From contig JARGPL010000009.1 of NCBI GenBank assembly GCA_029210175.1, forward strand, positions 1-64,000: DNA of 64,000 nt, given 5' to 3'. Positions 26,378 through 36,400 of the stretch are shown one piece after another (position 1 is the first letter of the stretch; each line of letters begins with the position of its first letter). The position numbers and the translations under genes were made by a program. The stretch comes from Minwuia sp. (GTDB lineage Bacteria; Pseudomonadota; Alphaproteobacteria; Minwuiales; Minwuiaceae). The notes under the pieces were generated by a model. The model worked only from the letters and a program-made list of their open reading frames with translations, was not told where the DNA came from and did no database searches.

Positions 26378-27619
26378 ATGGGCAGTTACGTTGAGATCAG
26401 CGCCACCGACGGCGCAGGCACCATGCGGGCATATCTGGCCACGCCAGAGCAAGGCTCCGGACCGGGACTGGTGCTGTTGCAGGAAATCTTTGGCGTCAAC
26501 GCCTTCATGAAGGACATGGCCGACTACTTCGCTGAGGAAGGCTACGTCGTCATGGTGCCGGACCTGTTCTGGCGGATAGAGGCCGGGGTGGAACTGGGGC
26601 ATTCCGATGAGGACCGGGCCAGGGCATTCGACCTCTACGGCAAGCTGGATGTGGACAAGGCGATGGAAGATGTCGCCGCCACCATCGCTGCCCTTCGCGC
26701 CCATGATGCGCAGGTGGGCAAGGTTGGTGCTGTCGGCTATTGCCTTGGCGGCAAGCTCGCCTGGCTGACCGCGGCCCGGACCGACATTGACGCCGCCGTC
26801 GGCTATTACGGCGTGAAGATCGAGGACGCGCTGGCCGAGAAGGGGCGGATCACTGCGCCGCTGATGCTGCACTTCGCGGAGGAAGACGGCTACACCCCGC
26901 CGGAGGTGATCGAGCAGATCCGTACCGCCACCGCCGACATGCCACACGTGCAGATTTACAGCTATCCCGGTGCGGACCACGGCTTTGCCCGCCCGACCGG
27001 TGCGAACTACGACAAGCCGTCCGCCATGATGGCCTATTCCCGCACCCTGACTGTCCTGCGCGCCGTGCTGGGGCCGATCTATGACCTCAGCCAGCTCTGG
27101 GACATGCACTGCTTCTACGAGTTCGCGGAACGTGATGTGGATGCCACGATGGCGACGATGGTGGCAGAGCCTTATGTGAACCACATCCCGACCATGACCG
27201 GCGGCGTCGGCCACGATCACCTGAAGCGGTTCTACAAGTACCATTTCGTGGATTCGAACCCCGACGACACCAGGCTGGTTCCGATCAGTCGCACCATCGG
27301 CACCGACCGGCTGGTGGATGAAATGCTGTTCTGCTTCACCCACACGCGCGAGATCGACTGGATGCTGCCCGGCGTCGCGCCGACCGGGAAATACGTCGAG
27401 GTCCCGTTGATCGCCATCGTCCATTTCCGTGGCGACAAGCTCTACAACGAACACATCTACTGGGATCAGGCATCCGTGCTGGTGCAGATTGGCAAGCTGG
27501 ACCCTGCGGGGCTGCCGGTTGCAGGCCATGTCACCGCCCAGAAGCTGCTGGACCCGTCGCTGCCGTCCAATGACCTGATGGGCGACCTGTGGGACAGCAG
27601 CAAGGGCAAGCCGCTGTAA
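26378..27619 (+). CDS. Dienelactone hydrolase fused to SnoaL/NTF2-like domain
   Basis: Residues 1-230 form a dienelactone hydrolase with the complete catalytic set at family positions: Glu36, Cys122 in GYCLGG, Asp170 and His201 in PGADHGF. Residues about 245-400 form an NTF2/SnoaL-like alpha-beta barrel (FYEFAERDVDATMATM, then VPLIAIVHFRGDKLYNEHIYWD), a fold used by cyclases and isomerases. Dienelactone hydrolase opens lactones such as carboxymethylenebutenolide; the added domain may process or bind the product. It is the last gene of the ABC operon, 50 bases after the fusion gene. Substrate unknown. Confidence 0.88.
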   Translation: MGSYVEISATDGAGTMRAYLATPEQGSGPGLVLLQEIFGVNAFMKDMADYFAEEGYVVMVPDLFWRIEAGVELGHSDEDRARAFDLYGKLDVDKAMEDVAATIAALRAHDAQVGKVGAVGYCLGGKLAWLTAARTDIDAAVGYYGVKIEDALAEKGRITAPLMLHFAEEDGYTPPEVIEQIRTATADMPHVQIYSYPGADHGFARPTGANYDKPSAMMAYSRTLTVLRAVLGPIYDLSQLWDMHCFYEFAERDVDATMATMVAEPYVNHIPTMTGGVGHDHLKRFYKYHFVDSNPDDTRLVPISRTIGTDRLVDEMLFCFTHTREIDWMLPGVAPTGKYVEVPLIAIVHFRGDKLYNEHIYWDQASVLVQIGKLDPAGLPVAGHVTAQKLLDPSLPSNDLMGDLWDSSKGKPL

Positions 27620-28001
27620 ACAGCGCGCTGACCTCTTCGAGATTGTTCAGACAAGTATTCTGTTCTTCGCTCAACTGAGGTTTGGTTGCCGCCGCCTTGT
27701 CGAAGTTCAAATTCGGCAACAAGCGCGGGTTTGCCAGCAAGCAACATCTCGACCTGAGTTCCAATTTACTTTGGCTCCATCCTCCAATGCGGCGGCTGAC
27801 GAGTTTCGCCCCTGTCGATCGGAGGATCGGGAGGAGAGAACGTGCTGCTCTTGTAGGCAGGAATGATCACGGAGGCACCCGCAATGGGGGTGCTGCAACA
27901 AGGCGCTCTGCTCCATGACCTTCAGTAGGGTAGCCTGCGAATCTTGCAGCGCATGAGGCAAGGGCAAATCGGCCACATCTGATGGAGCAGTCGAGGAGTC
28001 T
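27620..28001. other. Intergenic region between convergent operons, possible gene remnant
   Basis: About 380 bases separate the hydrolase stop from the dxs stop. No intact gene is visible. On the minus strand, short coding-looking pieces occur in different frames (for example SDVADLPLPHALQDSQATLL near 27910-27970 and NLNFDKAAATKPQLSEEQN near 27660-27715), broken by stops and frame changes. This could be a decayed gene, but I do not recognise the family and chance is possible. No T-run terminator is seen. Confidence 0.3.
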
Positions 28002-29921
28002 TCAGGCGCGGACAGGCGTGCTGGCGGTGCTGGCGATGCCCAGGGCTTCGACAACTGTCGTGACGATCTGGGGCGCGTTCAGGCCGGCGACGTCGTACAT
28101 CTTTTCCGGCTTGTCGTGTTCGATGAAGCAGTCGGGCAGCACCATCGGGCGGACCTTCAGCCCGTCCAGCAGGTCGTTGGTGGCCAGGAACTGCAGCACG
28201 TGGCTGCCGAAGCCGCCGACGGCACCTTCCTCGATGGTGACAAGCAGCGGATGCTCCCGCGCCAGCCGGGCGATCAGGTCTTCGTCCAGGGGCTTGGCGA
28301 AGCGGGCGTCGGCGACGGTGGCACTCAACCCCATGGCGGCCAGATCGTCGGCGGCCTTCATGACCTCCGACAGGCGCGCGCCGAAGGACAGGATGGCCAC
28401 CGAGGTGCCTTCGCGCAGGATGCGGCCCTTGCCGATTTCCAGCGGCACGCCGCATTCGGGCATGTCGACACCAATGCCTTCACCGCGCGGGAAGCGGAAG
28501 GCGGAGGGGCGGTCGTCGATGGCGGCGGCGGTGGCGACCATGTGCACCAGATCCGCCTCATCACCGCAGGCCATGACGACAAAGCCGGGCAGGGTGGCGA
28601 GATAGGTGATGTCGAACGACCCGGCATGGGTCGGACCGTCGGCCCCGACCAGACCGGCGCGGTCGATGGCGAACCTGACCGGCAGGCCCTGGATCGCCAC
28701 GTCATGCACCACCTGGTCGTAACCGCGTTGCAGGAACGTCGAATAGATCGCGGCAAACGGCTTCAGGCCGCCCGCAGCCATGCCGGCGCAGAACGTCACG
28801 GCATGCTGTTCGGCGATGCCGACGTCGAAGGTGCGTTCCGGAAATGCCTTGCCGAAGATGTCGAGGCCGGTGCCGGACGGCATCGCGGCGGTGACGGCGA
28901 CGATCTTGCTGTCGCGTGCCGCTTCCTGCACCAGCGCGTTGGCGAAGACCTTGGTATAGGCCGGGGCGTTCGACTTGCCCTTCATCTGGGTGCCGGTCAC
29001 CACATCGAATTTCGCCACACCATGATACTTGTCGGTGGACTGTTCTGCGGGCAGGTATCCCTTGCCCTTTTCGGTGACCACATGCACCAGGATCGGGCCG
29101 TGTTTCGCGTCGCGCACATTCTCCAGCACGGGCAGCAGATGGTCCATGTTGTGGCCATCCACCGGGCCGACGTAGTAGAAACCCATCTCCTCGAACATCG
29201 TGCCGCCGGTCAGCATGCCGCGCGCGAATTCCTCCGCCCGCTCCGCCATCTTCTCGAAACTGCGCGGGAACTTCTGTGCCAGCTGCTTGCCGACCTGGCG
29301 CAGGCTGAGATAGGGCTTGCCGGAGATCAGGCGTGACAGATAGGCGCTCATCGCCCCCACAGGCGGGGCAATCGACATGTCGTTGTCGTTCAGGATGACG
29401 ATCATCCGGCTCTTCATGCTGCCGGCGTTGTTCATCGCCTCATAGGCCATGCCCGCTGACATGGACCCGTCACCGATGACCGAAACGACCCGGTGCGGCT
29501 GGCCCTGCATCTGGTGCGCCACATCGAACCCGAGACCGGCAGATATCGACGTCGAAGAATGCGCTGCGCCGAAGGGGTCATAGCGGCTTTCCGACCGCTT
29601 GGTGAAGCCGGACAGGCCATCACCCGCACGCAGGGTGCGGATGCGGTCGCGGCGTTCAGTCAGAATCTTGTGGGGATAGCACTGGTGCCCGACATCGAAG
29701 ATCAGCTTGTCGTCAGGCGTGTCGAAGACGTAGTGCAGCGCCGCTGTCAGTTCCACGACCCCCAGCCCGGCACCCAGATGGCCACCGGTCACGGATACGG
29801 CGTCGATGGTCTCCGTGCGCAGCTCGTCAGCGAGTTGCTGCAGTCGAGACGGTTCAAGCGTCCGCAGATCAGCAGGGGAATTGATGGTGTCGAGCAGCGG
29901 TGTCTTTGATGTGTCGGCCAA
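28002..29921 (-). CDS. dxs: 1-deoxy-D-xylulose-5-phosphate synthase
   Basis: This 639-residue thiamine-diphosphate enzyme condenses pyruvate and glyceraldehyde 3-phosphate, the entry step of the MEP isoprenoid pathway. Motifs include [18 protein letters not shown], the ThDP/Mg site [33 protein letters not shown] and [19 protein letters not shown] prefer the TTG at 29921, preceded by GGGAGG, over a GTG at 29957, because it gives the normal length. It is the last gene in a minus-strand unit with ispA upstream, so precursor supply and prenyl chain building are linked. Confidence 0.95.
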   Translation of the reverse strand: MADTSKTPLLDTINSPADLRTLEPSRLQQLADELRTETIDAVSVTGGHLGAGLGVVELTAALHYVFDTPDDKLIFDVGHQCYPHKILTERRDRIRTLRAGDGLSGFTKRSESRYDPFGAAHSSTSISAGLGFDVAHQMQGQPHRVVSVIGDGSMSAGMAYEAMNNAGSMKSRMIVILNDNDMSIAPPVGAMSAYLSRLISGKPYLSLRQVGKQLAQKFPRSFEKMAERAEEFARGMLTGGTMFEEMGFYYVGPVDGHNMDHLLPVLENVRDAKHGPILVHVVTEKGKGYLPAEQSTDKYHGVAKFDVVTGTQMKGKSNAPAYTKVFANALVQEAARDSKIVAVTAAMPSGTGLDIFGKAFPERTFDVGIAEQHAVTFCAGMAAGGLKPFAAIYSTFLQRGYDQVVHDVAIQGLPVRFAIDRAGLVGADGPTHAGSFDITYLATLPGFVVMACGDEADLVHMVATAAAIDDRPSAFRFPRGEGIGVDMPECGVPLEIGKGRILREGTSVAILSFGARLSEVMKAADDLAAMGLSATVADARFAKPLDEDLIARLAREHPLLVTIEEGAVGGFGSHVLQFLATNDLLDGLKVRPMVLPDCFIEHDKPEKMYDVAGLNAPQIVTTVVEALGIASTASTPVRA

Positions 29922-29987
29922 GAATGGCCTCCCATTTCTTTGCCTGCAGGTCAGCACGCATACCCGGCGCAGGGGTCTCGTCGGCCC

Positions 29988-30881
29988 TCAGGATCGGCGT
30001 TCAATGATGTAACGCGCGATGTCCTTCAATAGAAAGGCCTTCTCACCAAACAAATCAAGCCGTGCGACGGCATTTTCGATCAGCGCGGCTGCGGTATTTC
30101 GCGCGCCTTCAATGCCAAGAATGGTGATGAAGGTCGCCTTGCCGGCATCCGCGTCCTTGGCCACGGCCTTGCCCATCTGCGTCGCGTCACCTTCCACATC
30201 CAGCAGGTCATCGGCGATCTGGAATGCCACGCCGACGTCCAGCCCATAGGCGGCAAGGGCGACGCGTTCCGCAGGTGTGGCCCGCCCCAGAATGGCCCCG
30301 GCCTCCACCGACCACGAAATCAGCGCCCCGGTCTTCAGGTTCTGCAGCCGGGTGATCTGGTCGAGGTCATAGGTCACGGTCTCGGCCTGAAGGTCGATCA
30401 TCTGACCGCCGACCATGCCGTTCGCACCTGCGGCCCGGGCAAAGGTCTGCACCAGTTCCATACGGATTGCGGGGTCGGGGTCCGTTTCAGGCTCGCTGAG
30501 GACCTGGAACGCCATCGCCTGCAGGGCATCACCGGCCAGGATGGCGGTTGCCTCATCGAATTGCCGGTGACAGGTCGGCTTGCCCCGTCGCAGGTCGTCG
30601 TCATCCATCGCGGGCAGGTCGTCGTGGATCAGGGAATAGGTGTGCACCATCTCCATCGCTGCGGCCACGCGAATGGCGTCTTCACGGGGGACGCTGAACA
30701 GGTCTGCGCTGGCCAGCACCAGAAACGGGCGCAGGCGCTTGCCTCCGGCGAACAGCGCATAGCGCATGGCCTCATGCACCTGCGCTTCCAGTGTCGCGGG
30801 GACAGGAATCAGGCGATCCAGTTCCGCCTCGACCGCCATGGTGACATCGCTCAGCGCCGTTGCCAGCCGGGTGTCAGACAT
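29988..30881 (-). CDS. ispA: Polyprenyl (farnesyl/geranyl) diphosphate synthase
   Basis: This 297-residue trans-prenyltransferase has a first Asp-rich motif in DDLPAMDDDDLRRGKPT and a second, DDLLDVEGD, which bind Mg-diphosphate. It condenses isopentenyl units to farnesyl (possibly geranylgeranyl) diphosphate. The residues before the first motif (MVHTYSLIH) fit the IspA-type enzymes made by proteobacteria. It lies between xseB and dxs, a common alphaproteobacterial order. Confidence 0.93.
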   Translation of the reverse strand: MSDTRLATALSDVTMAVEAELDRLIPVPATLEAQVHEAMRYALFAGGKRLRPFLVLASADLFSVPREDAIRVAAAMEMVHTYSLIHDDLPAMDDDDLRRGKPTCHRQFDEATAILAGDALQAMAFQVLSEPETDPDPAIRMELVQTFARAAGANGMVGGQMIDLQAETVTYDLDQITRLQNLKTGALISWSVEAGAILGRATPAERVALAAYGLDVGVAFQIADDLLDVEGDATQMGKAVAKDADAGKATFITILGIEGARNTAAALIENAVARLDLFGEKAFLLKDIARYIIERRS

Positions 30882-30887
30882 CAGGCG

Positions 30888-31145
30888 TCATTCCGCATCG
30901 AAGGGAACGGCGTCGCCGGGACGCCCGTCTGGGCTGATCACCAGTTTCTCGACCCGCGCTTCGGCGGCCTTCAGCTTGGTTTCACAATGCGCCTTCAGCA
31001 AGCTGCCGCGGGCATACATGTCGATGGATTTTTCCAGATCGACACTGCCGGACTCCAGTTTCTGGACCAGTGTTTCAAGCTCGGCCAGAGCCGCCTCGAA
31101 ACTCATCGCTGCAATGTCGTCAGGCACGGCTGATTCATCCGTCAT
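30888..31145 (-). CDS. xseB: Exodeoxyribonuclease VII small subunit
   Basis: This 85-residue protein has the family pattern MSFEAALAELETLVQKLESGSVDLEKSIDMYARGSLL and a coiled-coil second half (CETKLKAAEARVEKLV). XseB binds several copies to XseA to form exonuclease VII. Length and position just before ispA are typical. The stop lies six bases before the ispA start. Confidence 0.95.
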   Translation of the reverse strand: MTDESAVPDDIAAMSFEAALAELETLVQKLESGSVDLEKSIDMYARGSLLKAHCETKLKAAEARVEKLVISPDGRPGDAVPFDAE

Positions 31146-31169
31146 GCTGTCTACGCCCCAAACCTTGTT

Positions 31170-32111
31170 TCATTCCTGTCCGCTTGTCCCCTGCAGGGTC
31201 GATACGTGAACCCGTGTTGCCGACTGCAGGGCATCAAGGTCGTAGCCCCCCTCCAGGACCGAAACAAGGCGACCGTCGCAACATTCCGTGGCGATCTTCA
31301 TGATTTCTGCGGTGATCCAGCCATAGTCGTCGTCCGTCAGGGACAGACTGGCCAGCGGATCGCGTTCATGCCCGTCGAACCCGGCGGAGATGATGATCAG
31401 TTCGGGGGCGAACGCCCGCAGCTTCGGCAATCCGGTATCCGACCAGGCCGCGCGGAATGCAGCGGATCCGGCGGTCGGCTCCAGACAGAGGTTCACCAGA
31501 TTGTCCGCGACGCCCGTCTCGTGCGCGGCACCGGTGCCCGGATAAAGCGGCCATTGATGCGATGACAGGTACATGAGGTCCGGGTCGTCGCGGAACCGGG
31601 CCTGTGTACCGTTGCCGTGATGCACGTCGAAATCGACAACGGCGACCCGCCGAACGCCATGGGCCTGCCGGGCGTGCAGGGCACCGATGGCGGCGTTGTT
31701 GAACAGGCAGAACCCCATGGGGCGATCCGGTTCCGCATGGTGGCCGGGTGGGCGCACGGCACAGAATGCATTGTCCGCCGTACCGTCGAAGATTGCATCC
31801 ACGGCGGCGACAACCGCACCCGCTGCACGCCGTGTCGCCTCCGCCGATCCCGGGGAAACGACCGTGTCCGGATCGAGGTTGCGGCGTCCGCTGGCGGGGA
31901 TGGCCGCCTTGACCTTCTGCACATAGCTGTCCGAATGCGCCAGCGCCAGCTGGGCGTCTGTGGCCAGCGGAGCCTGCTGGCGGCGCAGAGCAGGATAGGT
32001 GTCTTCGTCGATTGCGTGATAGACTGCGCGCAGCCGGTCAGGGCGTTCCGGGTGTCCGCCGCCGGTATCATGGAACAGACAATCGGTATGGGTCATGAAC
32101 AGGGTCGTCAC
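31170..32111 (-). CDS. Histone deacetylase-family amidohydrolase
   Basis: This 313-residue arginase/deacetylase fold protein shows the zinc and proton-relay residues of class II HDAC-like enzymes. They are the His pair in RPPGHHAEPD, the Asp/His ligands in DFDVHHGNGTQ, and the Asp in SAGFDGHERDPL. Bacterial members remove acetyl groups from polyamines or proteins. It is the first gene of the HDAC-xseB-ispA-dxs unit, which is widely conserved in alphaproteobacteria. The substrate is not predictable. Confidence 0.9.
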   Translation of the reverse strand: MTTLFMTHTDCLFHDTGGGHPERPDRLRAVYHAIDEDTYPALRRQQAPLATDAQLALAHSDSYVQKVKAAIPASGRRNLDPDTVVSPGSAEATRRAAGAVVAAVDAIFDGTADNAFCAVRPPGHHAEPDRPMGFCLFNNAAIGALHARQAHGVRRVAVVDFDVHHGNGTQARFRDDPDLMYLSSHQWPLYPGTGAAHETGVADNLVNLCLEPTAGSAAFRAAWSDTGLPKLRAFAPELIIISAGFDGHERDPLASLSLTDDDYGWITAEIMKIATECCDGRLVSVLEGGYDLDALQSATRVHVSTLQGTSGQE

Positions 32112-32223
32112 TCAGGCCTCCCGCCACCGGAACGTGACCGGGGGCAACGTTAATTGCGTTTGATCCCGGTGCGCTACGCGCTAACTTCGCGCGGTGGCCT
32201 GATGGCCTCAAGGTAAAAGTATC

Positions 32224-32241
32224 CGACCGGGTGATCGGTCG
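32224..32241. promoter_or_regulatory. Inverted repeat directly before the RND efflux genes
   Basis: CGACCG-ggtgat-CGGTCG is a perfect six-base inverted repeat with a six-base spacer, ending one base before the TTG at 32242. GACCG...CGGTC repeats are typical of TetR/AcrR operators controlling efflux pumps. Because it would cover the ribosome binding site of the 32242 start, it also slightly favours the alternative start at 32266. No TetR gene is adjacent, so the regulator would lie elsewhere. Confidence 0.45.
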
Positions 32242-33372
32242 TTGAACATTGGCAGGGGAACAGGATTGCGCCTCGGTATCCAGCTTCTCGTCGTCGTGGT
32301 GCTCGCTGTGGGCGGCTATCTGGTCTGGCAGATCAGGGCTGACCTGCCGGTTATCGGTCCCTATTTCGCTGAGGCCGAACAGTCCCGTCGTGGCGGCTTT
32401 GGCCCCGTTCTGGTGGACGCGGCGCCTGTCGTCTCCGAACGGCTGATCGACACCATCCAGGCGGTGGGGACAACCCGCGCCAATGAAGCCGTGGTCGTGA
32501 CGTCAAAGGTTGCCGGTCGCGTGTCCGAGATCCGTTTCCGCGAAGGCGACAATGTCCGCCAGGGCGCGGTGCTGCTGCGCCTTGATGCCGTCGAGATTCT
32601 GGCGGAACGCGATGAGGCCGTGGCCCGCCGTACCCGTACCCGACAGAATTACGAACGGGGTGTGAAGCTGCGTGACGCACGCGCGGTGACGGCAAGCCGC
32701 ACCGAGGAACTTGCCCAGGAACTGGCCGAGGCCGAGGCCGCGGTGGCACAGATCGAGGCCCGCCTGCGCAACTATGAACTGAAAGCCCCGTTCTCGGGTC
32801 GGCTCGGCCTCCGACGGGTCAGTTCCGGTGCATTGGTGACACCCGGTGATCCGATCGTCACGCTGGACGATATCTCGATCATCAAGCTGGATTTCGATGT
32901 GCCCGAAACAGCGCTTTCGTCGGTGCATCCCGGTTTGCTGGTAATGGCACGCACCGCTGCTTACCCCGACCTGCAGCTTGAAGGCATTGTGGCGACCGTG
33001 GACACGCGCATCGACCCGACGACGCGCGCGGTGACCGTGCGGGCGGAAGTGCCCAACAAGGAAGGGCTGTTGCGCCCCGGCATGTTCCTGACCGTCAGCC
33101 TTGCGTATGGCGCGCAGGACGGTGCCCTGCTGGTGCCGGAAGAAGCGATTGTTGCGGTGGACGACGGCATGTTCGTCTTCGCCATTGTCGATGGCAAGGC
33201 GGAGCGCCGGGTGGTGACCCTGGGCCGTCGACGCCCCGGACAGGCGGAGGTCACGTCTGGCCTTTCCGTTGGCGAGCTTGTGGTCATCGGTGGTGTGCAG
33301 AAGGTACGGCCAGGTGCGGAAGTGAAAGTGCGTGGCAGCGAAGAAGCAGCAGGCGGCAAGCCGTCTGCCTGA
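32242..33372 (+). CDS. RND efflux periplasmic adaptor (HlyD/MFP family)
   Basis: The protein has an N-terminal membrane anchor (LRLGIQLLVVVVLAVGGYLVW), a lipoyl half-motif (VTSKVAGRVSEIRFREGDNV), and a coiled-coil hairpin around residues 110-175. The second lipoyl half (LKAPFSGRLGLRRVSSGALV), beta-barrel and membrane-proximal domains follow. It links the inner-membrane pump to an outer-membrane channel. The TTG at 32242 gives 376 residues; the TTG at 32266, with AGGGGA six bases before it, would give 368 and may be the true start. The pump gene follows after 87 bases. No outer-membrane factor is nearby. Confidence 0.9.
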   Translation: MNIGRGTGLRLGIQLLVVVVLAVGGYLVWQIRADLPVIGPYFAEAEQSRRGGFGPVLVDAAPVVSERLIDTIQAVGTTRANEAVVVTSKVAGRVSEIRFREGDNVRQGAVLLRLDAVEILAERDEAVARRTRTRQNYERGVKLRDARAVTASRTEELAQELAEAEAAVAQIEARLRNYELKAPFSGRLGLRRVSSGALVTPGDPIVTLDDISIIKLDFDVPETALSSVHPGLLVMARTAAYPDLQLEGIVATVDTRIDPTTRAVTVRAEVPNKEGLLRPGMFLTVSLAYGAQDGALLVPEEAIVAVDDGMFVFAIVDGKAERRVVTLGRRRPGQAEVTSGLSVGELVVIGGVQKVRPGAEVKVRGSEEAAGGKPSA

Positions 33373-33459
33373 CCGCCAGCAGCCTTTCAATGGGCGGCGG
33401 ATGCGCATCGACAGTGACTTTGGTTGAGTGACTTGGTTTGAGTTGGGCAGGAGTTCGGC

Positions 33460-36400
33460 ATGGTCCTTTCGGACGTTGCAATCAAGCGACCGGTGTTTGC
33501 CACGGTGCTCAGCCTGGTCCTGATGATCTTTGGCATGTTTGCCTATCAGGGCATGACCATCCGCGAATATCCGGACATTGATGCGCCCATCGTTTCCGTC
33601 AACACGATCTGGCGCGGGGCATCGCCGGAAATCATCGAATCCCAGATCACGCAGGTGCTGGAAGATGAGGTCGCCGGCATCGGCGGCGTGAAGAAGATCA
33701 GTTCCACAAGTCAGGAAGGATCTTCGGCGATCTCCGTCGAGTTCAATCTGAGCCGCGATATCGACGATGCTGCCAACGATGTCCGCGACCGGGTAAGCCG
33801 CGCCATCAATCGTCTGCCTGATGAAGCCGACCCGCCCCGCGTCGCCAAGACGGAAGCGGATGCGCGGGCGATGATGTGGCTGGTGCTGACCAGCGACCGC
33901 ATGAACGCCCTGGAACTGACCGACTATGCCGAGCGCCAGATCATGGATCGGTTCAGTGTCGTCGACGGTGTGGCACGGGTGCGCACGGGCGGCGGCAAGC
34001 GCTACGCGATGCGCATCTGGTTGCGAAAGGGTGACCTCGCCGCGCGTGGCCTGACCGTCAGTGACGTCGAAAGCGCCTTGCGTCAGCAGAACATCGAACT
34101 GCCGTCCGGTCGCATCGAGTCGGTGGAGCGGGAGTTTGCCGTCAAGTCGCGCACGGCACTGCGCAGTGTGGAAGAGTTTCGCAACATCGTCATCGCCGAA
34201 CGCGACGACTATTTCATCCGCCTGAGCGAGATCGCGGATGTGGAACTTGGTGCGGAGGACGAGCGGACGAAGTTCCGCGCCAACGGCCAGACAGCCATCG
34301 GCATCGGAATCATTCGGCAGTCCAAGTCCAACACCCTCGCGGTGGCGGAGGGCGTCCGGGCGGAACTGGCCAACGTGGTCCCGGCGCTGCCGGTCGGCAT
34401 GGACCTGGTGGTGTCCTACGATCAGGCGGTCTTCGTCGAGGAATCGATCAAGGAAGTCTATCGCGCGCTCGGCATCGCCATGGCCCTGGTGGTGCTGGTC
34501 ATCTTCATCTTTCTGCGGTCGATCTGGGCGACAATCATCCCGGCGCTGGCCATTCCTGTCTCGATCCTGTCTGCCTTCATCGTGCTTGGCGCGCTTGATT
34601 ATTCCATCAACGTGCTGACGTTGCTGGCGCTGGTGCTGGCCATCGGGCTGGTGGTCGATGACGCCATTGTCGTGCTGGAGAACATTCACCGCCGGATCGA
34701 GAACGGGGAACCGCCGTTGCTGGCCGCGACCCGTGGTGCGCGCCAGATTGCCTTTGCCGTCATCGCGACGACCGTGGTGCTGGTCGCGGTCTTTGTGCCG
34801 ATCTCCTTTCTGGACGGCAATGTCGGGCGACTGTTCCGGGAATTCGGCATCGCGGTCGCGACTGCGGTCATATTCTCCAGCTTCGTTGCCCTGACCCTGA
34901 CGCCGATGCTCTGTTCGAAACTGCTGCGTCCACAGTCCCAGTCCGGTGCGTTGGGCCGGGGAACGGAGCGTATCTTCGCTGGCATGTCGTCAGGCTACGG
35001 CTGGCTGCTGCAGCGCGCCCTTTCGGTGCCCCTGATCGTGGTTGCACTGGCGATTGCCGTGTCAGCGCTGGCCTATCTGCTGCTGCTGGCGCTGCCCAAT
35101 GAACTGGCCCCGCGCGAAGACCGGGGCGTGATCTTCGTTTCCGTCTCCGCCCCCGAGGGCAGCAGTCTTGAATATACCGACCGCTACACGCGGGAAGTGG
35201 AGACCGCGCTGCAGCCCTATGTCGACAATGGCCAGGCGGAACAGACACTGATCATCCTGGCCCCCGGCTTTGGCGGACGTCCGGGCGACGTGAATGCAGC
35301 GTTCGGTATCGTCCGACTGAAGGACTGGGACCAGCGCGACGTGTCGCAGGGCGAAGTCATTGGCCAGATATTCCCCCGCATGCTGAGCATCCCCGGCATC
35401 AAGGCCTTTGCCTTCGGGCGTCCACCGCTGGGTCAGCGGTTTTCCCGGACGCCGGTGCAGGTGGTTATCGGTGGCCCCAGTTATGAGGAACTGGACCGGT
35501 GGGCGGACCTGCTGCTCGACGAAGCGCGCACCAACCCGGGCCTGCTGAACGCCGACAAGGACTTCGACCAGACGGTGCCGGAGCTGCGGGTCAACATCAA
35601 CCGCGACCGCGCTGCAACCCTGGGCGTCAAGGTTGACGAGATCGGACGCACGCTGGAGACCATGCTGGGGGAACGGCGCGTCACCAATCTGGAGCGGGGC
35701 GGCAAGCAGTACCCTGTGATCCTGCGAGCGCAGCAAAGCGACCGTGCGACGCCACAGGACCTGCAGAACATGTACGTGAAGTCCGATACCACGGGCCAGT
35801 TGGTCCCGCTGTCCAATCTGGTGACCCTGTCGGAAGGCGCGACTGCGGGCAGTCTGAAACGTACTGACCGCCTGCGCTCCATCACCATCACGGCGGCACT
35901 CGCGGAAGGCTATACGCTGGGTGAGGGGCTGAAGTTCCTGGAGGATGCGGCACGCCGGACCCTGCCGAGCGACGCCCGCATCTCCTTTGCAGGTGAGAGT
36001 GAGGAGTTCCGCTCTTCGACAGGTGCGCTCTACTTCACGTTCGCCATGGCCATCGTGATTGTCTTCCTGGCCCTGGCTGCGCAGTTCGAGAGCTTCGTGC
36101 ATCCATTCGTCATCCTGACGGCGGTGCCATTGGCCGTGACAGGGGCGCTGGGCGCTTTGATCATCGCGGGACTTTCGATCAACGTGTACAGCCAGATCGG
36201 CATCGTCATGCTGATCGGACTGACGGCGAAGAACGCGATTCTGATCGTGGAATTTGCCAATCAACTGCGCGATGAAGGCAAGACAGTGCCGGAGGCGGTG
36301 CTGGAAGCGGCGAAGATCCGTCTGCGCCCGATCCTGATGACGACGATTTCCACTGCGCTCGGCGCCCTGCCGCTTGCCATGGCAAGCGGGGCAGGCGGCG

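Noticed and set aside
32503-34689. 728-codon minus-strand frame opposite the RND adaptor and pump
   Set aside because: It is antisense to two conserved genes and rich in His/Asp/Arg, as typical for a shadow frame.
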